Assembly (NCBI RefSeq): GCF_006516955.1
Contig: NZ_VHLG01000011.1
Location: 62,001 to 126,000 of the forward strand
Direction of reading: 5' to 3'
DNA: 64,000 bases
Source: Martelella alba
GTDB lineage: Bacteria; Pseudomonadota; Alphaproteobacteria; Rhizobiales; Rhizobiaceae
Shown here: piece by piece, positions 16,287 to 25,712 of the stretch
Layout: each line of letters opens with the position of its first letter
Position numbering within the stretch: the stretch's first letter is position 1
Notes under the pieces: generated by a model
Databases searched by the model: none
Seen by the model: the letters and a program-made list of their open reading frames with translations, nothing else
What the model was told of the DNA's origin: nothing
Position numbers and translations under genes: made by a program

Positions 16287-17072
16287 TCACGACAGAACCG
16301 GCATATCCACCTCGTGCCGGTGAATGATGTGGCCGCCATTGCCGTCGATGAAGTGGATTGCATAGCTATATGGGCTATCGACCACGTCGGGCGTGTTTAA
16401 TGCGTCAACGGACAGATCGAACATGAAGGCGGGACTGCCGGCGGCGCGCACATTGACACCCTTCCAGAGACACGTGATCGGCCGGTGAAGATGACCGCAA
16501 AGCAGCGTTACCGGCCTGTCATTCAGCGCCATAAGAGCGGCGAGCGTATCGGCTCCCTCCATCAGCGTTGCCGCATCGAGCACCCCCATGCGGGTCGGGC
16601 ATGGCGGGTGATGCAGCGCCACAAGCGTCTCGCCCTCGAAGGGAAGCGAAAGACGCGATTCCAGCCAGGCCAGCCTTTGAGCGCACAGCCTTCCACCCAC
16701 TTCACCGGGAACATGGCTGTCGAGTGCGATGATGCGCACAGGACCTTCCCGCCATTCATAGTGGAGAAATGTTTCATCCGCATAGGGCAGATCGGGAAAG
16801 GCAGAGCGCATCGGCCCGCGGGCATCGTGATTGCCCGGGATCGGCAGGACCGGCATCTCAAGCGGCGCAAGCACCTGTTTCAGCAGGTCATAATCTGCGG
16901 CAAGACCGTCATTGCTATTGTCGCCTGTCAGAACAACAAGATCGATCTTCGGGCGAAAGGCTGCAAGATCGGCAACGAGACGGCGCGCCCGCTCAACCGC
17001 ATCCGGCCGCACCAGGCCGTTTGGGTCATAGGTCGCTGAAATGTGCAGATCCGAGATATGGGCGATCAACAT
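16287..17072 (-). CDS. Class III metallophosphoesterase (GpdQ/CpdA-like phosphodiesterase)
   Basis: This is a two-metal calcineurin-like phosphodiesterase of 261 residues. The five metal-binding blocks are present: D8-x-H10 (HISDLHIS), G-D51-N (VLTGDNSND), G-N-H-D at 80-83 (IPGNHDARG), HHPP near 152, and GHLH near 192. The size and the HHPP...GHLH spacing match the cyclic-nucleotide/glycerophosphodiester phosphodiesterase group (CpdA, GpdQ). It is the last gene of the DeoR-ABC operon, 24 bp after the second permease. The likely role is therefore to hydrolyse the imported phosphodiester (for example a glycerophosphodiester) in the cytoplasm; this is inference from context. Confidence 0.82.
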   Translation of the reverse strand: MLIAHISDLHISATYDPNGLVRPDAVERARRLVADLAAFRPKIDLVVLTGDNSNDGLAADYDLLKQVLAPLEMPVLPIPGNHDARGPMRSAFPDLPYADETFLHYEWREGPVRIIALDSHVPGEVGGRLCAQRLAWLESRLSLPFEGETLVALHHPPCPTRMGVLDAATLMEGADTLAALMALNDRPVTLLCGHLHRPITCLWKGVNVRAAGSPAFMFDLSVDALNTPDVVDSPYSYAIHFIDGNGGHIIHRHEVDMPVLS

Positions 17073-17096
17073 GAATTTTCTCCGACAGTGGCAGCG

Positions 17097-17912
17097 TCAG
17101 CGAATGCCGGCGCGCATGAAGCTTTGAACGAATTGACGCTGGAAGATGAAGAAGGCGATCAGAAGCGGCGCGACCGATGTCAGCGTTGCCGCTGTCAGCG
17201 TCGGCCAGTCGATCCCCTGCTCAACGGCGGAAAACACCTGCAGGCCGACCGTGATGGGGCGCGTTGTGACCGAATTGGTGACGATCATCGGCCAGAGAAA
17301 ATTGTTCCAGTGGTAGGACACCATGACAAGGCCATAGGCAAGATAGACCGGCTTTGCCAGCGGCACATAGACCCGCCAAAGCGTGGTCAGCGGCCCGGCG
17401 CCTTCCATGCGCGCCGCCTCATCCAGCTCCTTCGGCACGGTCTTGAAGGCCTGGCGGAACAGGAATATCCCGAATGCCGAGGCGAGATAGGGCAGCGCAA
17501 TCGCCAGGATTGAATCCATGGCCCCCAGCGCCGAAACCGTCTGATAGTTCCGGACCAGCAAAACCTCCGGCATGACCATCAGTTGCACCAGAAACAGCAT
17601 GAAGAGAAGCTGCGATCCCCGAAACGGGAAGACAACGAAAGCATAGGCTGCAAGCGTGCAGATCACGAACTGGCAGATGACGACCAGCACCACCAGCACA
17701 ACCGTATTGAGAAAATAGCGATCGAATGGTGCCAGCGCCCAGACATGACGGAAATTCTCCAGTGTCAGAGGCGCAAACAGCGAGAATCTGGTCGCATAGG
17801 CAGCGGTGTGAAACGCTGTCCAGACGGCATAGCCGAGCGGCAGGACCCAGATGAGAGCCAGAAGAAGCGCTGCAACAGAGGCAGAAAGCGAGGTTTTTGC
17901 GTGCCCCTTCAT
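17097..17912 (-). CDS. ABC transporter permease, UgpE/MalG type
   Basis: This is an inner-membrane importer subunit of 271 residues. The first membrane segment is ASVAALLLALIWVLPLGYAV and the EAA loop is DEAARMEGAGPLTTLWRVYV at about 187-206. It ends with FVQSFMRAGIR, typical of CUT1 MalG-like permeases. The start chosen is the ATG at 17912, which overlaps the stop of the upstream permease (ATGA); the longer frame into that gene is not credible. It belongs to the DeoR-ATPase-binding protein-permease-permease-phosphoesterase operon. Confidence 0.87.
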   Translation of the reverse strand: MKGHAKTSLSASVAALLLALIWVLPLGYAVWTAFHTAAYATRFSLFAPLTLENFRHVWALAPFDRYFLNTVVLVVLVVICQFVICTLAAYAFVVFPFRGSQLLFMLFLVQLMVMPEVLLVRNYQTVSALGAMDSILAIALPYLASAFGIFLFRQAFKTVPKELDEAARMEGAGPLTTLWRVYVPLAKPVYLAYGLVMVSYHWNNFLWPMIVTNSVTTRPITVGLQVFSAVEQGIDWPTLTAATLTSVAPLLIAFFIFQRQFVQSFMRAGIR

Positions 17913-18784
17913 CGGTAGAAAATCCTTTTGTCCGCATAGGCAAACTGAATGAGCGCAATCACGGCCAGAATGGCCAGAAGCACAACGCTGAGCGTAGCCG
18001 CATAGGCCGTGTCCCAATAGCTGAATGCCGTTTGATAAATATAGAAAAGCAGAAGCTGGGTTGCGTTGTCCGGCCCGCCCTTGGTCATGGCAATGACGTG
18101 ATCCACAAGCCGGAAAGCATCAATGACGGCATTGATGGCCACGAACAGGGTCGTCGGCATCAGCAGCGGCAGAATTACCCGTCGCAGGCGCTGCAGATAA
18201 TTTGCCCCTTCAAGGGTCGCAGCCTCAATCAGGACCGGTGAGACCTGCTGAAGCGCCGCCAGATAGAAAATCATGAAAAATCCGGCATTCTTCCAGATCG
18301 TGATGACGATCAGACTGCCCAGAGCCGTTTTCGGATCACCGAGCCAGTTATTGCCAGCCAGACCGAATATCCCGAGGATCTGATCGATCAGCCCGTAATC
18401 TGGCGCATAGAAGAACATCCAGATATTCGCCACCGCGATCATCGGCAGCATGGTCGGCATGAAGAAGGCCAGCCGGGCAAAGCCACGAAAGCGAATCTTC
18501 GCATTGACCAGCAAGGCCATGGCAAGCGCCAGCCCCATCGACAGCGGAATTGTCGTCGCTGCATAGATGAGATTATTGATCATGGCCTTGAAGAAGACCG
18601 GATCGGAAAACAGGGTGTGATAGTTATCCGTACCGATGAAGACGGCCCCGCGCTTGCCGCGCGGGGTCGAAAAGAAGCTGTCCCAGATGGTTGCGGCCGT
18701 GGGAAAGTAAGTGAAGGTCACCAGCAGCACCACCGCTGGCGAAAGCAGCGCCATGCCATAAACGAGGTTGCGGGAAACTTTCAT
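17909..18784 (-). CDS. ABC transporter permease, UgpA/MalF type
   Basis: This is a 291-residue inner-membrane subunit with six membrane segments, the first in VYGMALLSPAVVLLVTFTYF. The EAA loop is EAATLEGANYLQRLRRVILP at about 205-224. The start is the ATG at 18784 (MKVSRNLVYG), with GGAGAAG about 6 nt upstream. It overlaps the next permease by 4 bp. The resemblance to UgpA (glycerol-3-phosphate importer) is at family level; the substrate is inferred from the downstream phosphodiesterase. Confidence 0.87.
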   Translation of the reverse strand: MKVSRNLVYGMALLSPAVVLLVTFTYFPTAATIWDSFFSTPRGKRGAVFIGTDNYHTLFSDPVFFKAMINNLIYAATTIPLSMGLALAMALLVNAKIRFRGFARLAFFMPTMLPMIAVANIWMFFYAPDYGLIDQILGIFGLAGNNWLGDPKTALGSLIVITIWKNAGFFMIFYLAALQQVSPVLIEAATLEGANYLQRLRRVILPLLMPTTLFVAINAVIDAFRLVDHVIAMTKGGPDNATQLLLFYIYQTAFSYWDTAYAATLSVVLLAILAVIALIQFAYADKRIFYR

Positions 18785-18831
18785 ATCATCTTCTCCACGG
18801 CCATGATCCAATCAAACAGGCTCCGGCCAGA

Positions 18832-20124
18832 TCAGTTCTGATAGGGGCGCAGAATGCGCTCAGCCTGTTCCTGGGCACGGTCCATGGCGTCCTGCGGTGT
18901 CGCCTGTCCGGTGAGTGCTGCCTGCAGGCCGTCATTGAGCGCCTGACCGACACGGGCGCTGTCATAGGTGGACAGTTCAGGAACCGAAACCGCGATCTGC
19001 TGACGGGCCACATCGGCAGCCGGCACCTCGGAGACATAATTCTTCAACGTTTCGGTCTGCCATGCATCCTCACGCGGGGCGACATAACCGGTCTGGATGC
19101 TCCAGTCGGCCAGCAGGTCAGCCGAGGTCATGAACTTGACGAATTCGAAGGCCGCAGCCTTCTGCTCATCACTGGCATCCTTGAAGATGTAGAGATTGCC
19201 GCCGCCCAGCACCGAAGCCGGATCGGGATGGCCCGGATAGGGCGCAATACCGAAATCGAAACTGGCATTCTTGCGGATATTGGTAAGGTTACCGGTGGTG
19301 GTCCAGGCCATGGCGAGACGTCCTTCCAGGAAATCCTGAGGCGTTGTACCCCACTGCTGGATACCATCGGGATGGATGCCATATTTCGTGCCGAGATCGA
19401 CCCAGAACTGCAGTGCCTCAACAACCTTGGGATCGTTGAAATAGGTCGTCTTTCCGTCGTCGCTCATCAGCCGGGCGCCGTTCTGGGCGGCCAGAGCACC
19501 AAAGAGCCACTGCGCCGAACCGGAATTGCCGGGAATGCCGATCGCATATTGCGTAACCGTGCCGCTTGCATCCTTGAGCGTCAGCTTCTGGCCCATTTCC
19601 ACCAGTTCGTCCCAGGTTTTCGGCGGCTGTTCCGGATCAAGACCGGCAGCGCGAAAGGCATCCTTGTTGTAGAATTCAACCGCCGTTGAGCGCTGAAACG
19701 GCACGGCCCAGAGGTGGCCATCCACCTTTGCCGAAGCCAGGAAGGCCGGCATGAAGCCTTCAACCCAGGTCTTGTCATCATCCGTTTTGATGAAGTCGTC
19801 CATGGGCTCGACAACCTCATTATCCATCAGCGTGAAAATGTCGGTCGCCAGCAGCACGGCAACGGTCGGCGGCGTGCCGTTCTTGGCGGCCGTCATCGCC
19901 TTGGTGGTCGTATCGGTATAGTTGCCGGCATAGACCGCATCGACATGAATATCAGGATGGGCCTTTTCGAAATCGGCAACATAGCCATCCATGACCTGGG
20001 TCAGCGGACCGCCAACCTGAACCGGATAATAGAAGGTGATATCGGTGGCGAGAGCCGGAACCGAAGACAAAAGGAGAGCGCTTGCGCCGGCGAAGAGCGC
20101 ATTCTTCATGACAGGGCTGAACAT
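18832..20124 (-). CDS. ABC transporter substrate-binding protein, UgpB-like
   Basis: This is a 430-residue periplasmic family-1 solute-binding protein. The signal peptide includes NALFAGASALLLSSVPALA and mature protein begins near TDITFYYPVQVGGP. The phrase ITFYYPVQVGGPLTQVMDGY resembles the N-terminus of UgpB-like glycerol-3-phosphate/glycerophosphocholine binding proteins, and GSAQWLFGALAAQNGARLM is family-typical. The start is the ATG with GAGGAAG upstream; longer frames run into the ATPase gene. It lies between the ATPase and permease genes of the operon. A ligand of glycerophosphodiester type is likely but not proven. Confidence 0.85.
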   Translation of the reverse strand: MFSPVMKNALFAGASALLLSSVPALATDITFYYPVQVGGPLTQVMDGYVADFEKAHPDIHVDAVYAGNYTDTTTKAMTAAKNGTPPTVAVLLATDIFTLMDNEVVEPMDDFIKTDDDKTWVEGFMPAFLASAKVDGHLWAVPFQRSTAVEFYNKDAFRAAGLDPEQPPKTWDELVEMGQKLTLKDASGTVTQYAIGIPGNSGSAQWLFGALAAQNGARLMSDDGKTTYFNDPKVVEALQFWVDLGTKYGIHPDGIQQWGTTPQDFLEGRLAMAWTTTGNLTNIRKNASFDFGIAPYPGHPDPASVLGGGNLYIFKDASDEQKAAAFEFVKFMTSADLLADWSIQTGYVAPREDAWQTETLKNYVSEVPAADVARQQIAVSVPELSTYDSARVGQALNDGLQAALTGQATPQDAMDRAQEQAERILRPYQN

Positions 20125-20141
20125 CAGAAACTTCCTCTGGG

Positions 20142-21194
20142 TTAGGGAATGGCTGGCGCGGCGGCATGGCCGGGAGAAGCCGATGGAACCCGTCGCTGAC
20201 CAGTTTGCGCATCGAAAAGATGAACGGCTGCAGCCGGCCACCCGATCGAAATTGTCTCACCCGGATGGCGGGTGAAATGTCCGGGCATGCGGGTCTTCAG
20301 CTGCAGGTCGCCAAAGCGCACCGCAAGGACCGAATCCGCGCCGAAATATTCAATGGCTTCAACCGTAACCGGCATGCCATCATCTTGAATTGCGATGTCT
20401 TCCGGACGCAGGCCAACCACCGTCCCGGCCGGCAGGTTCCGGCCATATTCGCCAAGCGCTGCGCCGTCACACAGGTTCATCGGAGGCGCGCCGATAAAGC
20501 TCGCGGCAAACACGGTCTCAGGCCTGGCATAGAGTTCAACAGGCGTTCCGAACTGTTCGATATGACCATCGCGCATCAATACAACGCGGTCAGACATGCT
20601 CATTGCCTCGGCCTGATCGTGAGTGACAAAAATCATCGTGATCCCGAGACGCTGCTGAAGGCTGCGGATTTCCGCCCGCATTTCGGCTCTGAGCTTGGCA
20701 TCGAGATTGGAGAGCGGCTCGTCCAGCAGGCAGACCGGCGCTTCGGCAACCAGCGCACGGCCCAGCGCCACGCGTTGCTGCTGACCACCGGAAAGCTGTG
20801 CCGGACGGCGATCCAGCAGCTTTTCCAGACCAAGCAGCGGCGCCACTTTCGCCAGCTTGTCCCTTTGGGCTGCACGGCTTTCCCCGCGCACCGAAAGGCC
20901 AAACACGATATTCTGCGCGACGGTGAGATGCGGGAACAGCGCATAGGACTGAAAAACCATTGCCACACCACGTTTGGCGGATGGCAATCCGGTGATATCG
21001 CGACCATCGAGATGGATTGCACCGGCCGTTGCCGCGTCAAGCCCGGCAATCAGCCGCAATGTCGTCGACTTGCCACAGCCGGAAGGCCCGAGCAGCGAGA
21101 TGAACTCGCCCTCACGCGTCTCGAAGCTGATATCATTCAGAACCGTCACCGCGTCGTAACGCTTGCTTAGCCTGCTGACCGAGAGGATAGACAT
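20142..21194 (-). CDS. ABC transporter ATP-binding protein, UgpC/MalK type
   Basis: This is a 350-residue ATPase of the CUT1 group. Walker A is GPSGCGKST (36-44), the signature LSGGQQQR, Walker B VCLLDEP, and the H-loop FVTHDQAEAMS. The C-terminal TOBE-like part begins FAASFIGAPPMNL and includes VVGLRPEDIAIQ. It is first of the structural genes after the DeoR regulator (11 bp gap) and ends 17 bp before the binding-protein gene. The transporter is complete: ATPase, binding protein and two permeases. Confidence 0.88.
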   Translation of the reverse strand: MSILSVSRLSKRYDAVTVLNDISFETREGEFISLLGPSGCGKSTTLRLIAGLDAATAGAIHLDGRDITGLPSAKRGVAMVFQSYALFPHLTVAQNIVFGLSVRGESRAAQRDKLAKVAPLLGLEKLLDRRPAQLSGGQQQRVALGRALVAEAPVCLLDEPLSNLDAKLRAEMRAEIRSLQQRLGITMIFVTHDQAEAMSMSDRVVLMRDGHIEQFGTPVELYARPETVFAASFIGAPPMNLCDGAALGEYGRNLPAGTVVGLRPEDIAIQDDGMPVTVEAIEYFGADSVLAVRFGDLQLKTRMPGHFTRHPGETISIGWPAAAVHLFDAQTGQRRVPSASPGHAAAPAIP

Positions 21195-21205
21195 GATCTT
21201 GCTCC

Positions 21206-21964
21206 TCAGGCGAAAATCAGTTTGCGCTTGAGCGCATCCGGCACATCGCCAACGCGCAGGCGCGCCGCCTCGTCCGTGATGATATAGTCGACCTCATCAA
21301 GCGATGCCGTCACGGAAAGGGCGGCACGGCCAAACTTCGAATGATCGGCCACGACGACGACAGTCTGCGCAATGTCGATCATCGCCCGCTGCGCCTCTGA
21401 CATCAGGGGTGAAGAAATGGCGAGCTGGCCACGATCGAGATTAATCGCCCCGACGCTCAAAAAAACCTTGTCGACATTGAAACGGCGGATTGCGTCTGCG
21501 GCCAGCGGTCCGGCAAAGCTGTGATTGACCTCGAAATATTCACCGCCCACCACATAGAGCTTGCCGACACTGGCGGCAGAAAGGCAGGAAAAAATATCGG
21601 CGCCATTGGTGACGAAGGTGAGATCCTTGCGCCCGGACAATTGCCGGGCGACATGCAGTGTCGTCGTTCCAGCATCAATCAGCACGGCATCGCCTTCCAC
21701 GACAAGATCCGCCGCAGCCTTGGCAATCCGCGCCTTCTCCGCAGAGCGCTGCACCAGACGCTCGGCATTGCTGAAATCGCGCGTGATCTGATTGAGCCCG
21801 ACCGCGCCGCCATGGGTGCGTTGGATCAGCCCTCGCCCTTCCAGATCCGCAAGATCCCGCCTGACTGTCGCCTCGGACACGCCAAGAAACGCACAGAGGT
21901 CCTGCGTATCAACATAGGATGATGACTGCAAACGCTCAAGAATCTGAGCATGTCTTTGCGGCAT
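21206..21964 (-). CDS. DeoR-family transcriptional regulator (GlpR-like)
   Basis: This is a sugar-phosphate-responsive repressor. The N-terminal DeoR helix-turn-helix is at about 1-57 (ILERLQSSSYVDTQDLCAFL, VSEATVRRDLADLEGRGLIQ) and the DeoRC effector domain follows (VLIDAGTTTLHVARQL, TFVTNGADIFSCLS). It includes the VVADHSKFGRAALSV block typical of GlpR/DeoR. The start used is the ATG at 21964; a GTG at 22003 would add 13 residues but has no ribosome-binding site. It is transcribed with the ABC operon, so it is probably its local repressor. GlpR-like proteins sense glycerol-3-phosphate, which fits the phosphodiesterase downstream; this is inference. Confidence 0.88.
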   Translation of the reverse strand: MPQRHAQILERLQSSSYVDTQDLCAFLGVSEATVRRDLADLEGRGLIQRTHGGAVGLNQITRDFSNAERLVQRSAEKARIAKAAADLVVEGDAVLIDAGTTTLHVARQLSGRKDLTFVTNGADIFSCLSAASVGKLYVVGGEYFEVNHSFAGPLAADAIRRFNVDKVFLSVGAINLDRGQLAISSPLMSEAQRAMIDIAQTVVVVADHSKFGRAALSVTASLDEVDYIITDEAARLRVGDVPDALKRKLIFA

Positions 21965-22429
21965 CAGGGAATGTGTTGCACGATCAATCAAAGCGAAAAA
22001 CACCGATATTTACTGAACTCTTTCGCGATCTAAATGCCACTTCAACATGACACTAGAATGAAGGCCGTGCGCAAATTGATCGAAATCGATCATAATAGAG
22101 GCATCTCTGGCAAAGCGCTGCCTCACCCGGAAACACGACATCCAGCAAAGAAAGAGCGCCGGAACCTGCAACATTTCTGTTCGATGACACGGGGCGCTTT
22201 CCTGATCAGTCAAGCCACTGCCCGTGTTGCGCATGCCTCACCGCCCGCAGCCTGGCAATACACACCCGAATGCCGGAAAGAGACACCCGCGAGGCATCCA
22301 GTGACCGGGCGCAAATCATTCAGTCGTGACTTTTGAGTACCACTGCCTCGTCAGAGCTGGTGAAGATGGCTATGATCCCCGCCAATCCGAGATGGCCAAA
22401 CAGGCCGAGAATTCAGAAAGAGGACGACC
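21965..22429. other. 465-bp divergent intergenic region (DeoR / xseB)
   Basis: No gene, RNA or clear repeat was recognised. It should carry the promoter of the DeoR-ABC operon on one strand and that of xseB on the other. The last 20 bases before xseB contain an AGAGGA ribosome-binding site. Confidence 0.5.
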
Positions 22430-22684
22430 ATGACCGACGCCGCCAAACCTGCCAAGATCGCCGACATGACCTTTGAGCGTGCGGTCGAAGAACTGGAACG
22501 CATCGTGGCCCGGCTGGAGCGCGGTGACGTGGCGCTAGACGAATCAATCGCCATTTACGCACGCGGTGAAGAGCTGAAAAAGCATTGCGAAAAGCTTCTG
22601 AATGCAGCAGAAGCCCGCGTCGAGAAGATCCGCCTCGATCGTTCCGGCACACCAGCCGGGACGGAACCGCTCGACGAGGCCTGA
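22430..22684 (+). CDS. xseB: Exodeoxyribonuclease VII small subunit
   Basis: XseB is the small subunit of exonuclease VII, which degrades single-stranded DNA bidirectionally. The 84-residue product has the family core [20 protein letters not shown] followed by [20 protein letters not shown] and [15 protein letters not shown], an antiparallel helical pair that binds XseA. The length is normal. An AGAGGACGACC site precedes the ATG. It lies upstream of a pirin gene and dxs; an xseB-dxs association is common in alphaproteobacteria. Confidence 0.95.
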   Translation: MTDAAKPAKIADMTFERAVEELERIVARLERGDVALDESIAIYARGEELKKHCEKLLNAAEARVEKIRLDRSGTPAGTEPLDEA

Positions 22685-22703
22685 TCAAAACAAGGAAGCA
22701 CCG

Positions 22704-23630
22704 ATGTCTTTCTTTCCAGGAAACGATCCGCAACCGGGTGATGCACCGTCCTGCGATGCCATCAGCCAGTTGATCATTCCGCGCACCAGCGACATCGGCG
22801 ATTTCGAGGTGCGGCGGGCGCTGCCGACCATAAAACGACGGCTGGTCGGTCCCTTCATCTTCTTCGATCGCATGGGCCCGGCCCGCATCACCGGGATCAA
22901 TGCGCTCGACGTCAAGCCGCATCCGCATATCGGCCTTTCGACCGTGACCTACCTGACCGAAGGCGAGATCAAGCATCGCGACACGCTCGGCAACCAGCTG
23001 GTGATCCGGCCCGGTGACGTCAATCTGATGACGGCCGGTAGAGGGATCGCCCATTCGGAGCGCACCCCGGACAATCTGCGCGATGACAGCCACACGCTTT
23101 CCGGTGTCCAGACCTGGCTGGCTCTGCCAGAAGCAAAAGAGGTGATGGATCCCTGTTTTGGCCATACCGAGCGGGATCAATTGCCTGACTTGAGCGACAA
23201 GGGCGTAACCGGCCGCGTTGTCCTTGGCAATTTCGCCGGATTGACATCCAAGGTTGCCACATTTTCCGACACGCTGATGGTCGATCTCGCACTTGAGGCA
23301 GGCGGCCGCCTGTCCTTTGCTGCAGCGCATGAAGAACGGGCGATTTACATTCTTTCCGGCAATCTCGAAATAGCTGACGATACCTTCGCTCCCGAACAGC
23401 TTCTGGTGCTCAGACCTGGCGATGCAATCACGCTGAAGGGTGCCGCCCCTGACGGATGCAGGCTGATGCTGTTTGGCGGCGCAGCACTGGAAAGTCCCCG
23501 TCATATATGGTGGAATTTCGTTTCATCCTCCAGGGAACGGATCGAACAGGCCAAGGAAGACTGGAAACAGAAACGCTTCGGACTGGTCGCCGGGGACGAA
23601 TCCGAATTTGTTCCTTTGCCCGGCTCCTGA
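22704..23630 (+). CDS. Pirin-family protein (cupin)
   Basis: This 308-residue bicupin begins MSFFPGNDPQPGDAPSCDAI. The N-terminal pirin domain (about 30-170) contains the metal-binding histidines in KPHPHIGLSTVTYLTEGEIKHRD, and MTAGRGIAHSERTP supplies a further His/Glu pair. The C-terminal pirin domain follows from about 200. Pirins are iron-binding cupins; some are quercetinases and others modulate transcription or metabolic enzymes, and the sequence does not distinguish these. The start is the ATG with AAGGAAG upstream, 19 bp after xseB; a frame extending back through xseB is rejected. Confidence 0.88.
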   Translation: MSFFPGNDPQPGDAPSCDAISQLIIPRTSDIGDFEVRRALPTIKRRLVGPFIFFDRMGPARITGINALDVKPHPHIGLSTVTYLTEGEIKHRDTLGNQLVIRPGDVNLMTAGRGIAHSERTPDNLRDDSHTLSGVQTWLALPEAKEVMDPCFGHTERDQLPDLSDKGVTGRVVLGNFAGLTSKVATFSDTLMVDLALEAGGRLSFAAAHEERAIYILSGNLEIADDTFAPEQLLVLRPGDAITLKGAAPDGCRLMLFGGAALESPRHIWWNFVSSSRERIEQAKEDWKQKRFGLVAGDESEFVPLPGS

Positions 23631-23737
23631 AATTGGTTAAGAAGAAGCCTTATATTCGTGTAAGCCGACCCTATAGCGTCAGCGCGATGCAAAACCATGA
23701 ACTGTGACCGCGAGACGGCCACCAAGAGGCAAAAACA

Positions 23738-25657
23738 GTGACGGTACCGTCAAAAACGCGCCTGCTAGACAAGATCAACCTCCCGTCCGACCTCCGTGCG
23801 ATCGACGATCGCGAACTGCCGCAGCTGGCGCAGGAGGTTCGCGAGGCGATGATTGATGCCGTGTCACGCACCGGCGGGCATCTTGGTGCCGGGCTGGGCG
23901 TGGTCGAACTGACGCTTGCCATTCACAAGGTTTTCAACACGCCTGAAGACCGGCTGATCTTCGATGTTGGCCATCAATGCTATCCGCACAAGATCCTGAC
24001 CGGCCGCCGCGACCGGATGACAACGCTGCGCCAGGAAGACGGGCTGTCCGGCTTCACCCGCCGCGCCGAAAGCGAATATGACCCCTTTGGTGCGGGCCAT
24101 TCCTCGACCTCGATTTCCGCAGGGCTTGGCATGGCGGTTGCCGCTGACCTCAAGGGCGAGCCGCGCAATGTCATCTCCGTCATCGGCGATGGCGCGATGT
24201 CGGCCGGCATGGCCTTCGAAGCGCTCAACAATGCCGGCGCACTTGGCGCGCGGCAGATCGTCATTCTGAATGACAACGACATGTCGATTGCGCCGCCGAC
24301 CGGCGCGCTCAGTGCCTATCTGGCCCGCCTCGCCTCGGGTCGCGCTTATCTGGAAATCCGCGATTTCTCCAAGCGGCTTACGCAATATCTCGGCAAGTCC
24401 GTCGACAAGGCGATCTCGCGCGTGGTTGGCCATGCCCGCGGTTTCGTCACCGGCGGCACCATGTTCGAAGAGCTTGGTTTTTACCATATCGGCCCGATTG
24501 ACGGCCATTCCTTCGAGCACCTGCTGCCCGTGCTGCGCAATGTCCGCGACAATGCCCATGGCCCGGTGCTGATCCATGTCGTAACGCAGAAGGGCAAGGG
24601 CTACGGGCCGGCAGAAGCCGCCGCCGACAAATGCCATGCCGTCAGCCGTTTTGATGTGGTGACCGGCCACCAGACCAAGGTCAAGCCCAATGCGCCGAGC
24701 TATACCAGCGTCTTCGCAGAAGCGCTGGTGCAAGAAGCCACCCATGACGACAAGATCGTCGCCATCACCGCAGCCATGCCATCGGGCACCGGGTTGGACA
24801 AGTTCCAGAACGTCTTCCCGAAGCGGCTCTTCGACGTCGGTATTGCCGAGCAGCATGCCGTTACCTTTGCCGCAGGACTTGCAACCGAAGGCATGAAGCC
24901 CTTCTGTGCGCTCTATTCGACTTTCCTGCAACGCGGCTATGACCAGGTGGTGCATGACGTGGCCCTGCAGGGCCTGCCCGTGCGCTTTCCTATCGACCGC
25001 GCAGGCTTTGTCGGTGCCGACGGACCGACCCATGCCGGGTCCTTCGACACCACTTATCTCGCCACCCTGCCCGGCTTCGTTGTCATGGCAGCCGCCGACG
25101 AGGCGGAACTGAAACATATGGTGCGCACGGCCGCCGCCTATGACGAAGGCCCGATATCTTTCCGGTATCCGCGCGGCGAAGGCCGCGGCATCGAAATGCC
25201 CGCCCGCGGCGAGATCCTTGAGATTGGCAAGGGGCGCATCATGACCGAGGGCAGCAAGGTCGCGCTGCTATCTTTCGGCACGCGCCTTGGTGAAACCCTT
25301 GAGGCAGCTGCGCTGCTGAACGCCTCCGGCCTTCCGACCACCGTGGCCGACGCCCGCTTTGCCAAGCCGCTTGACCTTGAGCTGATCCGCCAGCTGGCGC
25401 GTCATCACGAAGTTCTGGTGACGATCGAGGAAGGCTCGGCAGGCGGGTTCGGCGCCCATGTGCTGCAATATCTGGCCAATGAAGGCCTGATCGACCACGG
25501 CCTGAAGGTACGGCAGATGGTGATGCCCGATCTCTGGGTGGAACAGGCCAAGCCCGAAGCCATGTATGCCCGCGCGGGACTGGACCGGGAAGGCATTGTC
25601 GACACGGTTTTTGCAGCACTCGGCCAACCCCGTATCGCCACCGGCACGATCGGCTGA
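23738..25657 (+). CDS. dxs: 1-deoxy-D-xylulose-5-phosphate synthase
   Basis: Dxs condenses pyruvate and glyceraldehyde 3-phosphate to DXP, the first step of the MEP isoprenoid pathway, using thiamine diphosphate. The 639-residue product has the normal length. The catalytic region [17 protein letters not shown] is at about 75-91, the ThDP/Mg motif [18 protein letters not shown] at about 152-169 with NDND following, and the transketolase pyrimidine-binding and C-terminal domains include [17 protein letters not shown] and [16 protein letters not shown]. The start codon is GTG, with AAGAGG upstream. It is probably co-transcribed with tlyA and the RNA methyltransferase downstream. Confidence 0.97.
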   Translation: MTVPSKTRLLDKINLPSDLRAIDDRELPQLAQEVREAMIDAVSRTGGHLGAGLGVVELTLAIHKVFNTPEDRLIFDVGHQCYPHKILTGRRDRMTTLRQEDGLSGFTRRAESEYDPFGAGHSSTSISAGLGMAVAADLKGEPRNVISVIGDGAMSAGMAFEALNNAGALGARQIVILNDNDMSIAPPTGALSAYLARLASGRAYLEIRDFSKRLTQYLGKSVDKAISRVVGHARGFVTGGTMFEELGFYHIGPIDGHSFEHLLPVLRNVRDNAHGPVLIHVVTQKGKGYGPAEAAADKCHAVSRFDVVTGHQTKVKPNAPSYTSVFAEALVQEATHDDKIVAITAAMPSGTGLDKFQNVFPKRLFDVGIAEQHAVTFAAGLATEGMKPFCALYSTFLQRGYDQVVHDVALQGLPVRFPIDRAGFVGADGPTHAGSFDTTYLATLPGFVVMAAADEAELKHMVRTAAAYDEGPISFRYPRGEGRGIEMPARGEILEIGKGRIMTEGSKVALLSFGTRLGETLEAAALLNASGLPTTVADARFAKPLDLELIRQLARHHEVLVTIEEGSAGGFGAHVLQYLANEGLIDHGLKVRQMVMPDLWVEQAKPEAMYARAGLDREGIVDTVFAALGQPRIATGTIG

Positions 25658-25712
25658 GTGCCAGCCGCCGAAAGCGCTTGCACCTGCCGGAAAAACCGTT
25701 CAAGGACCGCAT

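Noticed and set aside
22413-23504. A 363-codon minus-strand frame across xseB and the pirin gene
   Set aside because: It is antisense to two recognised genes with ribosome-binding sites, and its own product shows no domain.
23864-25117. A 417-codon minus-strand frame inside dxs
   Set aside because: It is a shadow of dxs, whose catalytic motifs are all present on the plus strand. Long antisense frames are common in GC-rich codon usage.
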